27,704 nucleotides of DNA from Haemophilus parahaemolyticus (GCF_018373095.1 NZ_JAHAHT010000013.1:1-27704); one strand, 5' to 3'. Numbered from the stretch's first letter, positions 8,239 through 16,434 are shown. Notes: a model not told the origin generated them from the letters alone. A program made the numbers and translations.

Positions 8239-8408
8239 TAAAATGTTGTGTCCTTTTGTTTTGTTTAATGAGTAGTAGCGGTAATAGATAACATAAAACC
8301 GAGGGCTTTTGAATTAAATTTATGAAAAAAATGAGATTTTTATTGAATTTATTGAAAGAGGAAAATAAGCGGTCAATATTTCTCATTTTTTGTGAAAAAA
8401 AGGGTTAT

Positions 8409-8437
8409 TTTTTAAGAGGTGGAGTAGATAACTACAA
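8409..8437 (-). promoter_or_regulatory. Candidate ilvG promoter
   Basis: On the minus strand, -35 TTGTAG (8432-8437) and -10 TAAAAA (8409-8414) are separated by exactly 17 bases. Initiation near 8402 would give a leader of about 165 bases before ilvG. The hexamers are imperfect. Confidence 0.35.
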
Positions 8438-8453
8438 AGTGGTATTTACCCCC
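8438..8453 (+). promoter_or_regulatory. Possible NarL/NarP 7-2-7 site
   Basis: AGTGGTA at 8438-8444 and TACCCCC at 8447-8453 form inverted heptamers two bases apart. Each matches the NarL/NarP heptamer (TACYYMT) at six of seven positions. The site lies upstream of the FNR box, as at nrf promoters of enteric bacteria, but about 22 bp centre to centre. Confidence 0.35.
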
Positions 8454-8460
8454 CTTTTTA

Positions 8461-8474
8461 TTGATTTAGTTCAA
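8461..8474 (+). promoter_or_regulatory. FNR-like box upstream of nrfA
   Basis: TTGAT-TTAG-TTCAA matches the FNR consensus (TTGAT-N4-ATCAA) at nine of ten positions. It fits the anaerobic induction expected of nitrite ammonification genes. The -10 element downstream is not clear, so the exact start point is unknown. Confidence 0.6.
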
Positions 8475-8616
8475 AGAAAACGATTTTTACAATAGCGAAA
8501 ATTTAATAAATTCTATATGCTCGCACGCATATAAGATAATAGTATCTTATTGTTTTTAATAAGAAAAATTCTCATTTAGATATTTTTGATAAACCATCCT
8601 TGTGGGGGACTTTACC

Positions 8617-10131
8617 GTGAAACGTTTAACCAAAACTTTAGCAATGGCGACCATTGCAATGCTCGGTTGCTTTCATTCAGCGCAGGCTGAAGAAAAGGCT
8701 GCGGGCATGCAAACTGAGACTTTAACTCAAAAAGCACTCAAACACGAAAAATTGGGTGTGACTGTTGAATCTGCAAATCATCTTTTTGCGGATAAATATC
8801 CACTTCAATACAATTCTTGGAAAGCCACTTCTGAATCGACTGATCGTGGTAGTGCGTTAGAAGCTGATCCTCGTAACGTGATTCTTTGGGCTGGTTATGC
8901 GTTTTCAAAAGAATATAATAAGCCTCGTGGTCACTATTATGCCATCACTGATGTGCGTGAAATTTTGCGTACAGGGGCACCGAAAGACGAAAATGATGGC
9001 CCACAGCCAATGGCATGTTGGACTTGTAAAGGTCCCGATGTACCTCGTTTAATTGAAGAGAAAGGTGAGCGTGGTTATTTCGATCCAAAATGGGCAAAAT
9101 ATGGCTCTGAAATTGTCAATTCTATCGGTTGTGCTGACTGTCATGATACAAAATCAGAAGACTTTAAAGAAGGTAAACCTGCGTTACGTGTTGCACGTCC
9201 TCACGTATTACGTGCATTGGAAAGTGTAGGTTGGACTTTCGAAAACTTAGACAAACAAGGTAAACGCGTTGCAGTATGTGCAAACTGCCACGTGGAATAC
9301 TATTTCAAAGATAAAAAAGATGTAACCTTCCCTTGGAAAAATGGCGTAGATGTGAGTAGCATTGAAAAATACTACGATGATATTGAATTTGCTGACTGGA
9401 CTCACGCATTATCAAAAGCCCCAATGTTAAAAGCACAGCACCCAGACTTTGAAATTTGGTCACAAGGTGTGCACGGCAAAAATGGCGTAACTTGTATCGA
9501 CTGTCATATGCCGAAAGTGAAAGATAAAGATGGCAAAGTTTACACTGACCACAAAATCGGTAATCCATTCGATCAATTCGAAAACACTTGTAAAACTTGT
9601 CACGAGCAAAGCAAAGAGACACTTCAAAAACGTGTTGCAGAGCATAAAAAACAAGTGAAAGATGCGATGATCAAATTAGAAGATCAAATCGTGAAAGCCC
9701 ATTTTGAAGCGAAAGCTGCGTGGGAAGCAGGTGCAACACCTGATGAGATGAAAGACATCTTAAAAGCCATTCGTCACGCTCAATGGCGTTGGGACTACAC
9801 CTCAGCGAGCCACGGTGGTCATATGCACGCACCAGATATGATGTTACACGTGATTGCAACAGGTATCGACCGTGCTGCAGATGCACGTGCGCAATTAGGC
9901 GTGGTATTAGCGAAACACGGCGTAACTACTCCAGTTGCGATTCCAGATATTTCAACCCGTGAAAAAGCACAAAAAGCAATTGGCTTAGATATTCCTAAAG
10001 ACCAAGCTGCGAAAGATGAATTCTTACGCACAGTGGTGCCACAATGGGAAGCTACAGCTCGCGAAAAAGGCTTATTACCAGCGGTAGAAGCTCCAAAAGA
10101 AGTCACAACACCAAAAGCAGAAGCGAAATAA
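8617..10131 (+). CDS. nrfA: Cytochrome c nitrite reductase, pentahaem, ammonia-forming
   Basis: NrfA reduces nitrite to ammonium with six electrons in the periplasm. The catalytic haem uses the rare lysine-ligated motif CWTCK (134-138). Four ordinary CxxCH sites follow: CADCH (172-176), CANCH (221-225), CIDCH (293-297) and CKTCH (325-329). The Sec signal peptide begins VKRLTK and ends SAQA before EEKAAG. I start at GTG 8617 because the signal peptide then begins with its Lys-Arg cluster and GGGGGA at 8604-8609 is correctly spaced. A GTG at 8602 overlaps that ribosome site. It leads nrfABCD, with nrfB 19 bases downstream. The dedicated NrfEFG haem lyase needed for the CxxCK site is not in the window. 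Length (504) is normal for the family. Confidence 0.97.
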   Translation: MKRLTKTLAMATIAMLGCFHSAQAEEKAAGMQTETLTQKALKHEKLGVTVESANHLFADKYPLQYNSWKATSESTDRGSALEADPRNVILWAGYAFSKEYNKPRGHYYAITDVREILRTGAPKDENDGPQPMACWTCKGPDVPRLIEEKGERGYFDPKWAKYGSEIVNSIGCADCHDTKSEDFKEGKPALRVARPHVLRALESVGWTFENLDKQGKRVAVCANCHVEYYFKDKKDVTFPWKNGVDVSSIEKYYDDIEFADWTHALSKAPMLKAQHPDFEIWSQGVHGKNGVTCIDCHMPKVKDKDGKVYTDHKIGNPFDQFENTCKTCHEQSKETLQKRVAEHKKQVKDAMIKLEDQIVKAHFEAKAAWEAGATPDEMKDILKAIRHAQWRWDYTSASHGGHMHAPDMMLHVIATGIDRAADARAQLGVVLAKHGVTTPVAIPDISTREKAQKAIGLDIPKDQAAKDEFLRTVVPQWEATAREKGLLPAVEAPKEVTTPKAEAK

Positions 10132-10150
10132 TCAAGCTTGAGGTGATGAT

Positions 10151-10804
10151 ATGAAAAACTTAATCTCAAAAGCAGGGCGAGCAATCGCCCTCCAAGCGGT
10201 CGCTTTAGCAAGTTGTTTTGCAATGTTCTCTGCAATTTCAACCGCTCACGCTGAAATGCCACCACTGCCACAACAAATGTGGCAAGGTAAATCGGATGTT
10301 CAAGTTGCTGATGAAGCACGTCGTGATCCAAACCAATATTGTACGCAATGTCACGAAACTGCAAATGCGACAGGTAAACCATTTAGCCACGCGGGTAAAC
10401 ACTTCCAACACGGAACGAAAAGCCCAAATAGCGGTGAGCAAGTAACTTGTGTAAGCTGCCATGGCAATATGTCTGAAAACCACCGTAAAGGTGTGCGTGA
10501 TGTAATGCGTTTCAGCAAAATGGATCAAAAGGCAAGTAAACCTGAACTTGAACGTACGGTTCACGAGCAAAATCAAGTGTGTGTGGCGTGCCATACAGCG
10601 GATAAATTGCGTGAAAAATTCTGGGCTCACGATACTCACGCAAACAAAATTGCGTGTGCAAACTGCCACGAACTTCACCCAGAAAAAGATCCGATGAAGG
10701 CAATTCCTGAAAAACAACGTATCAAACTTTGTACAGATTGCCACACTAAAATTCAGGCTCATAAAGAAGAAGTTAAAGCTCAGGAAGCTAAGGAAAACCA
10801 ATAA
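10151..10804 (+). CDS. nrfB: Pentahaem cytochrome c, electron donor to NrfA
   Basis: A 217-residue periplasmic cytochrome with a signal peptide ending STAHA at about residue 34. It has five CxxCH sites: CTQCH (64-68), CVSCH (100-104), CVACH (144-148), CANCH (169-173) and CTDCH (194-198). NrfB passes electrons from the NrfCD membrane complex to NrfA. Five haems and the position after nrfA exclude the four-haem NrfH type. It is longer than E. coli NrfB (about 188), with a charged C-terminal tail rich in Lys and Glu. AGGTGA at 10141-10146 is the ribosome site. The stop overlaps the nrfC start (TAATG). An uptake-signal core (10194-10200) is encoded within the signal peptide. Confidence 0.95.
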   Translation: MKNLISKAGRAIALQAVALASCFAMFSAISTAHAEMPPLPQQMWQGKSDVQVADEARRDPNQYCTQCHETANATGKPFSHAGKHFQHGTKSPNSGEQVTCVSCHGNMSENHRKGVRDVMRFSKMDQKASKPELERTVHEQNQVCVACHTADKLREKFWAHDTHANKIACANCHELHPEKDPMKAIPEKQRIKLCTDCHTKIQAHKEEVKAQEAKENQ

Positions 10805-11481
10805 TGACTTGTACCCGTAGAGATTTCGTCTCAGGGGCAGGTGCTATCGCTGTGGTAGCAAGCACAGGGCTTGCTACTTCGGTTACTCTTGCAACTGAGA
10901 ATGAACCGAAAAAAATTCGCTATGCGATGGTACACGATGAAACATCTTGTATCGGCTGTACCGCATGTATGGACGCTTGTCGAACCACAAACAAAGTGCC
11001 AGAAGGGGTTTCACGTTTAGAAATTATCCGTAGCGAACCTTATGGCGAATTCCCAAATGTGGAATATGAGTTCTTCCGTCAATCTTGCCAACACTGCTCA
11101 AACGCACCTTGTGTTGCAGTGTGTCCAACAGGAGCTTCGTTTGTTGATCCTGAAACAGGGATTGTCGATGTACATTCTGATTTGTGTGTAGGTTGTCAAT
11201 ACTGTATCGCTGTTTGCCCGTATCGAGTGCGTTTTATCCATCCAGAGAAAAAATCGGCGGATAAATGTAACTTCTGTCGCGATACCAACCTTGCAGAAGG
11301 TAAACAGCCTGCTTGTGTGGAAGCCTGCCCAACCAAAGCATTAACCTTTGGTGATATGAACGATCCAAACAGTGCAGTGGCGAAAAAAGTGCGTGAAAAC
11401 CCAGTTTATCGCACCAAAGTGTCATTAGGTACACAACCAAACTTATATCACATTCCATTTGGCAAAGGGGAGCATAGATAA
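10804..11481 (+). CDS. nrfC: Nitrite-reductase-associated 4Fe-4S ferredoxin-type protein
   Basis: NrfC is the iron-sulfur subunit that works with NrfD to move electrons from the quinol pool to NrfB. The 225-residue protein has a twin-arginine signal, CTRRDFVSG at residues 3-11, so it is exported folded. Four cysteine clusters for [4Fe-4S] centres are visible: CIGCTACMDAC from residue 49, CQHCSNAPCVAVCP, CVGCQYCIAVCP, and CNFC with a distal CVEACP. The layout is that of the DmsB/NrfC/PsrB family. The ATG overlaps the nrfB stop by one base and its own stop overlaps the nrfD ATG by one base, indicating coupled translation. Confidence 0.95.
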   Translation: MTCTRRDFVSGAGAIAVVASTGLATSVTLATENEPKKIRYAMVHDETSCIGCTACMDACRTTNKVPEGVSRLEIIRSEPYGEFPNVEYEFFRQSCQHCSNAPCVAVCPTGASFVDPETGIVDVHSDLCVGCQYCIAVCPYRVRFIHPEKKSADKCNFCRDTNLAEGKQPACVEACPTKALTFGDMNDPNSAVAKKVRENPVYRTKVSLGTQPNLYHIPFGKGEHR

Positions 11482-12446
11482 TGAACGACTATATTCCTTT
11501 TCATACCCCCAATTTAGTGTGGGACAGCACCATTGCGGTTTATCTTTTCTTATTAGGGATTTCCTCTGGTGCGGTGCAGCTTGCTATTGCATTCCGTAAT
11601 AGCGTAAAAGTAGAAAAGCCAAGTGAGAACTGGATTATTCGTAGTGCGGCAATTTTAGGCACCATCCCAACAATTCTTGGTTTGACCTTGTTGGTGTTCC
11701 ACTTAACTAAACCGTGGACATTCTGGAAGCTGATGTTTAACTACAACGGCACTTCCGTGATGTCAATGGGCGTAATGATGTTCCAAGCCTATATGGCTGT
11801 ATTGATGGTCTGGATTGCGATTATGTTTAAAGACTGGATCGCAGTACTTGTAAATCGTTACTTCCCCGTGTTTAAATTCGTCTTGCCTTGGATTGATTTC
11901 GCAGAACGCAAGTTCTTAAAACCGATTGAATTTGTGCTATTTACCTTAGCTGCAGTGCTTGGTGCTTATACGGGCTTCTTGCTTTCGGCGTTAATCAGCT
12001 ACCCAATGTTGAATAACCCAGTGTTGCCAGCTTTGTTCTTAGCATCGGGTACTTCATCAGGTATCGCGGCGACTTTCTTGATGATTTTAATTGCGGGTAA
12101 ACTTTCAGGTGAAAGCCGAGAAATTCATTTTATCCACAAATTCGAAGTACCGATTATGGTTACTGAATTAGGTTTGTTAGTGGCGTTCTTTGTTGGTTTG
12201 CATTTCGGTGGAGCAGATAAACAACTTGCCTTGCACAACGCAATGACAGGTTTCTGGGGAATGGTATTCTGGATTGGGGTATTCTTTATCGGTATCTTAA
12301 TCCCACTCGTGGCAAACTTATTCGGCAGCCACGAAGTGAAACATAGCCCGAAATTCATCATTTTAGTCTCTATCTTCGACTTAATCGGTGTATTCTGCTT
12401 ACGTTTCTTTATCCTCTATGCGGGGCAGTTGACGGTAGCGAGCTAG
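11481..12446 (+). CDS. nrfD: NrfD polytopic membrane subunit (quinol oxidation)
   Basis: This 321-residue protein of the NrfD/PsrC family has eight predicted membrane helices, from TIAVYLFLLGISSG near the N-terminus to IFDLIGVFCLRFFILYAG at the end. It is taken to oxidise menaquinol and hand electrons to NrfC. The start ATG shares one base with the nrfC stop, so it completes the nrfABCD operon. A terminator carrying an uptake signal follows 23 bases after the stop. nrfE, nrfF and nrfG do not follow, unlike in E. coli, so haem-lyase genes must lie elsewhere. Confidence 0.94.
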   Translation: MNDYIPFHTPNLVWDSTIAVYLFLLGISSGAVQLAIAFRNSVKVEKPSENWIIRSAAILGTIPTILGLTLLVFHLTKPWTFWKLMFNYNGTSVMSMGVMMFQAYMAVLMVWIAIMFKDWIAVLVNRYFPVFKFVLPWIDFAERKFLKPIEFVLFTLAAVLGAYTGFLLSALISYPMLNNPVLPALFLASGTSSGIAATFLMILIAGKLSGESREIHFIHKFEVPIMVTELGLLVAFFVGLHFGGADKQLALHNAMTGFWGMVFWIGVFFIGILIPLVANLFGSHEVKHSPKFIILVSIFDLIGVFCLRFFILYAGQLTVAS

Positions 12447-12465
12447 TTTAAACGCCTTGTTTTCC

Positions 12466-12503
12466 AAGCGGTCTATTTTGTAAAATCTTTTGCAAAATAG
12501 ACC
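12466..12503 (+). terminator. nrf operon terminator with embedded uptake signal
   Basis: GGTCTATTTTG (12470-12480) pairs perfectly with CAAAATAGACC (12493-12503). The stem base overlaps the uptake-signal core AAGCGGTC (12466-12473), and the tail is T-rich (TCTTTGTTATTTT). Building terminators from uptake signals is common in Pasteurellaceae. Confidence 0.75.
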
Positions 12504-12521
12504 TCTTTGTTATTTTCTGAT

Positions 12522-12542
12522 AGCAAAAAAAGGCTTTTTGCT
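12522..12542 (+). other. Small hairpin before pyrG
   Basis: AGCAAAAA (12522-12529) pairs with TTTTTGCT (12535-12542) over a 5-base loop. It lies about 100 bases upstream of the pyrG start. It could be a weak second terminator or part of the pyrG control region; no clear -35/-10 pair is seen nearby. Confidence 0.35.
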
Positions 12543-12638
12543 GTAAACTGTTATCCCGTCCTGATAGTTGGGATTTCGTAAAAATGCCAACTTTTCAATT
12601 CATTTCCAACCCAATTTTTCATCACAAAGGCAAATAAA

Positions 12639-14276
12639 ATGGCAACGAATTATATTTTTGTGACGGGCGGTGTTGTTTCTTCTTTAGGGAAAGGCATTGC
12701 TGCGGCGTCTTTAGCCTCTATTCTTGAAGCTCGTGGTTTAAACGTAACCATTATGAAGCTTGACCCTTATATCAATGTAGACCCAGGCACAATGAGCCCA
12801 ACCCAACACGGGGAAGTTTTCGTAACAGCAGATGGTGCAGAAACCGACTTAGACTTAGGTCACTATGAGCGTTTTATCCGTTCAAAAATGAGCAAAGCAA
12901 ACAACTTTACCAGCGGTAAAATTTATTCTGAAGTGTTACGCAAAGAGCGTCGTGGCGATTATTTAGGTGCAACTATTCAGGTTATCCCACACATCACAAA
13001 CGAGATCAAAGAACGCGTAATTGAAGGTGGTAAAGGTCGTGATGTGGTGATCGTTGAAGTGGGCGGAACGGTAGGCGACATCGAATCACTGCCATTCTTA
13101 GAAGCATTACGCCAATTAGCGGTAGATGTAGGTCGTGAAAAAACTTTATTTATGCACTTAACTTTAGTGCCATATATTCCAACTGCAGGCGAAGTGAAAA
13201 CCAAACCTACACAACACTCAGTAAAAGAGTTGCTTTCAATTGGTATTCAGCCAGATGTGTTGATCTGCCGTTCAGATCGTGCGATTCCTTCAAATGAACG
13301 CAAAAAAATCGCTTTATTCTGTAACGTACCAGAGCGTGCGGTAATTTCATTAAAAGATGTAGATTCGATCTACCGCATTCCAGAATTATTAAAATCACAA
13401 GGTTTAGATAGCTTTGTGTGCGACCGTTTCCGTTTAGACTGCCCAGAAGCAGATTTATCCGAATGGGAACAAGTGCTTTACCGCCAAGCGAACCCAACGG
13501 GCGAAGTGACCATCGGTATGGTGGGTAAATATGTCGAATTGCCAGATGCCTATAAATCAGTAAATGAAGCATTAAAACATGCGGGTTTAACTAACCGTTT
13601 AACCGTGAACATTAAATACATCGATTCGCAAGATGTTGAAACTAAAGGCACAAGCGTGTTAGAAGGAGTGGATGCGATCCTTGTTCCTGGCGGCTTCGGC
13701 TATCGTGGCGTGGAAGGCAAAATCCGTACCGCACAATATGCTCGCGAAAATAAAATCCCATATTTAGGTATCTGCTTAGGGATGCAAATTGCCTTAATCG
13801 AATATGCTCGTAACGTAGCAGGTTTAACCGAAGCGAACTCAAGCGAATTCGACAAAGATTGCCCTCAACCTGTTATCGGTTTAATTACCGAATGGCAAGA
13901 TAAAGATGGCAACGTAGAAACCCGTTCTGACGATTCAGATTTAGGTGGCACAATGCGTTTGGGAGCACAAAAATGCCACTTAATCGAAGGTTCAAAAGCC
14001 CGTGCATTATACGGTGCAGAAACGATTGAAGAACGCCACCGTCACCGTTACGAAGTAAACAACACACTTCTTCCGCAAATTGAAGCAGCAGGCTTGAAAG
14101 TAACGGGGTTATCAGAAGACCGTAAATTAGTGGAAATCATTGAAGTGCCAAATCATCCTTGGTTTGTAGCAGCTCAATTCCACCCAGAATTTACATCAAC
14201 CCCTCGTGATGGTCACCCGCTTTTTGCAGGTTTTGTAAAAGCAGCGAAAGAGTACCAAGATTCACATAAAGGGTAA
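12639..14276 (+). CDS. pyrG: CTP synthase
   Basis: PyrG aminates UTP to CTP using ATP and glutamine, the last step of de novo pyrimidine nucleotide synthesis in the cytosol. At 545 residues it has the same length as the E. coli enzyme. The N-terminal synthetase domain opens VTGGVVSSLGKGIAAASLAS, containing the P-loop. The C-terminal class I glutamine amidotransferase domain has the oxyanion region VPGGFGYRG, the nucleophile motif GICLGMQ, and HPEF with the catalytic His and Glu (Cys379, His515 and Glu517 in E. coli). The gene appears to be transcribed alone: terminators flank it, and the enolase gene often found next to it is absent. Confidence 0.98.
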   Translation: MATNYIFVTGGVVSSLGKGIAAASLASILEARGLNVTIMKLDPYINVDPGTMSPTQHGEVFVTADGAETDLDLGHYERFIRSKMSKANNFTSGKIYSEVLRKERRGDYLGATIQVIPHITNEIKERVIEGGKGRDVVIVEVGGTVGDIESLPFLEALRQLAVDVGREKTLFMHLTLVPYIPTAGEVKTKPTQHSVKELLSIGIQPDVLICRSDRAIPSNERKKIALFCNVPERAVISLKDVDSIYRIPELLKSQGLDSFVCDRFRLDCPEADLSEWEQVLYRQANPTGEVTIGMVGKYVELPDAYKSVNEALKHAGLTNRLTVNIKYIDSQDVETKGTSVLEGVDAILVPGGFGYRGVEGKIRTAQYARENKIPYLGICLGMQIALIEYARNVAGLTEANSSEFDKDCPQPVIGLITEWQDKDGNVETRSDDSDLGGTMRLGAQKCHLIEGSKARALYGAETIEERHRHRYEVNNTLLPQIEAAGLKVTGLSEDRKLVEIIEVPNHPWFVAAQFHPEFTSTPRDGHPLFAGFVKAAKEYQDSHKG

Positions 14277-14302
14277 TCTATCAGGGTTGGTAAAATGATT
14301 AG

Positions 14303-14351
14303 CAAGCGGTTAATTTGCAAAAGAGATTGTAAATTTGACCGCTTGTTTTTT
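14303..14351 (+). terminator. pyrG terminator built from paired uptake signals
   Basis: CAAGCGGT (14303-14310) pairs with ACCGCTTG (14338-14345), with further partial pairing inward, and is followed by TTTTTT (14346-14351). The right arm, read on the minus strand, is a full ACAAGCGGTC uptake signal (14337-14346). Confidence 0.85.
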
Positions 14352-14366
14352 CTATATCTTGTATTT

Positions 14367-14474
14367 CCTAGGGCTTTCACCCTAGGTTATGCATAAATCA
14401 GCCTCTTTGGGGCGGTGCATTAAATATCCCAAAGGGATGTGCTTATGCTTAACTATTACCTACGGAGGAGGTAG
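14367..14474 (+). other. Palindrome-rich leader element upstream of the Gcr-family gene
   Basis: Four inverted repeats follow each other. CCTAGGG/CCCTAGG is at 14367-14373 and 14380-14386. An outer GCATAA/TTATGC pair (14391-14396, 14443-14448) encloses CTTTGGG/CCCAAAG (14405-14411, 14428-14434). CTAC/GTAG (14460-14463, 14471-14474) frames a GGAGGAG ribosome site. It does not match a riboswitch class I recognise. It may be a degenerate intergenic palindromic repeat or a translational control structure. Confidence 0.5.
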
Positions 14475-14475
14475 T

Positions 14476-16428
14476 TTGAAGAAAAAAAGCTATTTATCCG
14501 AACAACAATTTATCCAATTTATCGAACAAAAACTGGCAGAAGGTAATATTTTTGAGCTGTTAAAAGGATTCTGTCACTGGATTCGTTGTGAAGAGCAACG
14601 CGAAGATCAGCTTAAATTTTTAATCAAAATCTTAAAGAAAAATAAAACCCTTACACAAAATCTGGCTTCGCAACTTTGTCGCTGGTTATGCAGTATGCGA
14701 CTTTACCCGCTGTTGATCTCGAATGGAATTTTAAGTCGTGATGGTTTTAGACGTGAATTTCGCTCACGCCTTTATGAGAAATTCAATCCTTCTGTGCCAG
14801 ATGTGAAAGATCTCCGTGATATTTTCTTTTTGCTGTTTAATGATAAAAACGATGTTGGATGGCTCAACAGTGTGCCATTACACTATTGGGGAAGCATTTT
14901 CAAATTGTTGAATCGTTATGCCAGTGAGGCTGAGCGTGAGCGAGTGGATGCCCATTTGCGGGCAGAAGGTCTGTTTGCGATCAAAATGCTCTCAATTTGG
15001 ATTGCAGCGGAAGAGATGCAGCCTGAATTGATGCGACTAGATCCAAGTTTAATTGAGGCGGATAGCCCTTTTGTTGCTTTGCAAAAAGAGGTAACGCAAT
15101 GGATTGATGCACGCCGACGCAATGAGCTGTTTGATGATGGGCATTTGCAAGTGATGTTTGCCCAAAGTAAGGCATTAATAGACCGCTTGAAGAAAAAGGG
15201 AGCGGCGATGGGCTCTTCAATGGAAGTAGCTTATTTGCTTGAACGTTTGGAACAGACGCTAGATCGCCTTGCGATGTTGATGGAAGTGTTTGCTTCTAAT
15301 CGCTTTTTACCGCGTCGTATTTTGCTTTTGACGAGAAATTTAGCCATCGCTTCTGCGAATAAACACAGTGTCTCTGCCCTTTGGAAGCAAAGTGTAAGTA
15401 TGCTTTCACGTAGCATTACCCAAAACACCAGCGACCACGGTGAGCACTATATTACTCGTAATAAGAGTGAATATCTTTCGATGTTTTATTCAGCTGCAGG
15501 CGGAGGTGTATTGATTGCTTTGATGGCGTTGTTCAAAATTTATTTGGGTAGCGTGATTGACGATAAAGTTCTTAAGGGGATTGTAGAAGGGCTAAATTAC
15601 GGCATTGGCTTTACCCTGATTTTTATGTTGCACCTCACGGTCGCAACCAAGCAGCCTGCGATGACAGCTGCCCGATTTGCCGACTTCGTTGGGAAAAATC
15701 CACAAGGGCGAGCTGTAAATATGAAGCTTGCTCAATTGCTGATCGATGTATTCCGCTCGCAAAGTATTGCAGTTATCGGGAATGTGGCGGTTGCGATTGG
15801 GATTGCTTCACTCGTGGCTTATGGTTACCAATATTTTGAAGGTAAGCCATTGCTCGTTCAGGCTCAAATAGCTTACCAATTACATAGTATCGATCCGCTT
15901 GGAGAAACACTTTGGTTCGCTGCAATTGCGGGTGTTTGGCTTTTCTGTGCAGGTTTGATTTCAGGATATATTGATAACCGTTGTAACTACCTCAATCTAC
16001 GAGTGCGATTGCAGCATCACCCACTTCTTGTGAAAATAATGAGTGAACATAAGCGGTCAGTTTTTGCTAATTATATGCATAACAACTATGGCTCGATTGT
16101 GGGTAATCTTACCTTTGGAATGCTACTCGGCTTAACCAGCGTGGTGGGCTATTTGCTCAATCTCCCTCTTGATATTCGCCACATAGCCTTCTCTTCGGCA
16201 AATGTCGGTTATGTGGTAACGAGCGGTAATTTAAGCTGGGCGATTTTCTGGCAAAGCATTGGTTTTGTGTTGTTGATTGGCGTGGTTAATCTTGCAGTCA
16301 GTTTCTCGCTTACACTTTCATTGGCACTTCGCTCGTTAGGTGCAACGGTTGATAGCTGGAAAAACATCGCCAAATGCATATGGCAAATCCTCAAACAAAA
16401 ACCGCTTAGTTTGATTTTGCCAGTATAG
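14476..16428 (+). CDS. Membrane protein of the 'site-specific recombinase' (Gcr) family
   Basis: The protein, 650 residues from the TTG at 14476, resembles the family annotated as site-specific recombinase after gonococcal Gcr. The N-terminal ~370 residues are soluble, helical and rich in charged residues. The rest contains about six or seven membrane helices, for example AAGGGVLIALMALFKIYL, AVIGNVAVAIGIASLVA and IGFVLLIGVVNLAVSFSL. I see no tyrosine or serine recombinase catalytic pattern, so the family name probably misstates the function. I prefer TTG because AGGAGG at 14466-14471 lies just before it. The ATG at 14389 would add 29 residues encoded by the palindromic leader. The gene is monocistronic, convergent with argE, and carries uptake signals near 15181 and 16051. 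Confidence 0.75.
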   Translation: MKKKSYLSEQQFIQFIEQKLAEGNIFELLKGFCHWIRCEEQREDQLKFLIKILKKNKTLTQNLASQLCRWLCSMRLYPLLISNGILSRDGFRREFRSRLYEKFNPSVPDVKDLRDIFFLLFNDKNDVGWLNSVPLHYWGSIFKLLNRYASEAERERVDAHLRAEGLFAIKMLSIWIAAEEMQPELMRLDPSLIEADSPFVALQKEVTQWIDARRRNELFDDGHLQVMFAQSKALIDRLKKKGAAMGSSMEVAYLLERLEQTLDRLAMLMEVFASNRFLPRRILLLTRNLAIASANKHSVSALWKQSVSMLSRSITQNTSDHGEHYITRNKSEYLSMFYSAAGGGVLIALMALFKIYLGSVIDDKVLKGIVEGLNYGIGFTLIFMLHLTVATKQPAMTAARFADFVGKNPQGRAVNMKLAQLLIDVFRSQSIAVIGNVAVAIGIASLVAYGYQYFEGKPLLVQAQIAYQLHSIDPLGETLWFAAIAGVWLFCAGLISGYIDNRCNYLNLRVRLQHHPLLVKIMSEHKRSVFANYMHNNYGSIVGNLTFGMLLGLTSVVGYLLNLPLDIRHIAFSSANVGYVVTSGNLSWAIFWQSIGFVLLIGVVNLAVSFSLTLSLALRSLGATVDSWKNIAKCIWQILKQKPLSLILPV

Positions 16429-16434
16429 AAAATG

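Larger units (their letters stand above)
8239..8616. other. Divergent ilvG / nrfA control region (378 bases)
   Basis: This is the longest gene-free stretch. It holds an ilvG promoter candidate and a long leader on the minus strand, with an uptake-signal core at 8367-8374. It also holds an FNR-like box, a possible NarL/NarP site and an extra dyad on the nrfA side. The dyad has arms ATAAGATA at 8531-8538 and TATCTTAT at 8543-8550 with a 4-base spacer. An AT-rich 11-bp inverted repeat (8326-8336 with 8381-8391) lies within the ilvG leader. No RNA gene or convincing extra protein is visible. Confidence 0.7.

Noticed and set aside
8265..8294. Nine-codon minus-strand frame M-L-S-I-T-A-T-T-H before ilvG as a leader peptide
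   Set aside because: No ribosome site, and only one Leu and one Ile codon, too few for branched-chain attenuation.
8531..8550. Dyad before nrfA as an NsrR site
   Set aside because: The half-sites begin like AAGAT but the spacing between arms is 4 bases, far from the 11-base interval of the NsrR consensus.
8602..8616. Upstream GTG start for nrfA adding five residues
   Set aside because: That GTG overlaps the GGGGGA ribosome site for the GTG at 8617, which gives a proper signal peptide N-terminus.
9305..9886. Minus-strand frames opposite nrfA
   Set aside because: Antisense shadows of a confidently identified pentahaem cytochrome; no coherent protein features.
14389..14475. ATG start for the Gcr-family gene adding 29 residues
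   Set aside because: The extra segment is encoded by the palindromic leader, has no ribosome site, and AGGAGG sits before the TTG at 14476. Not fully excluded.
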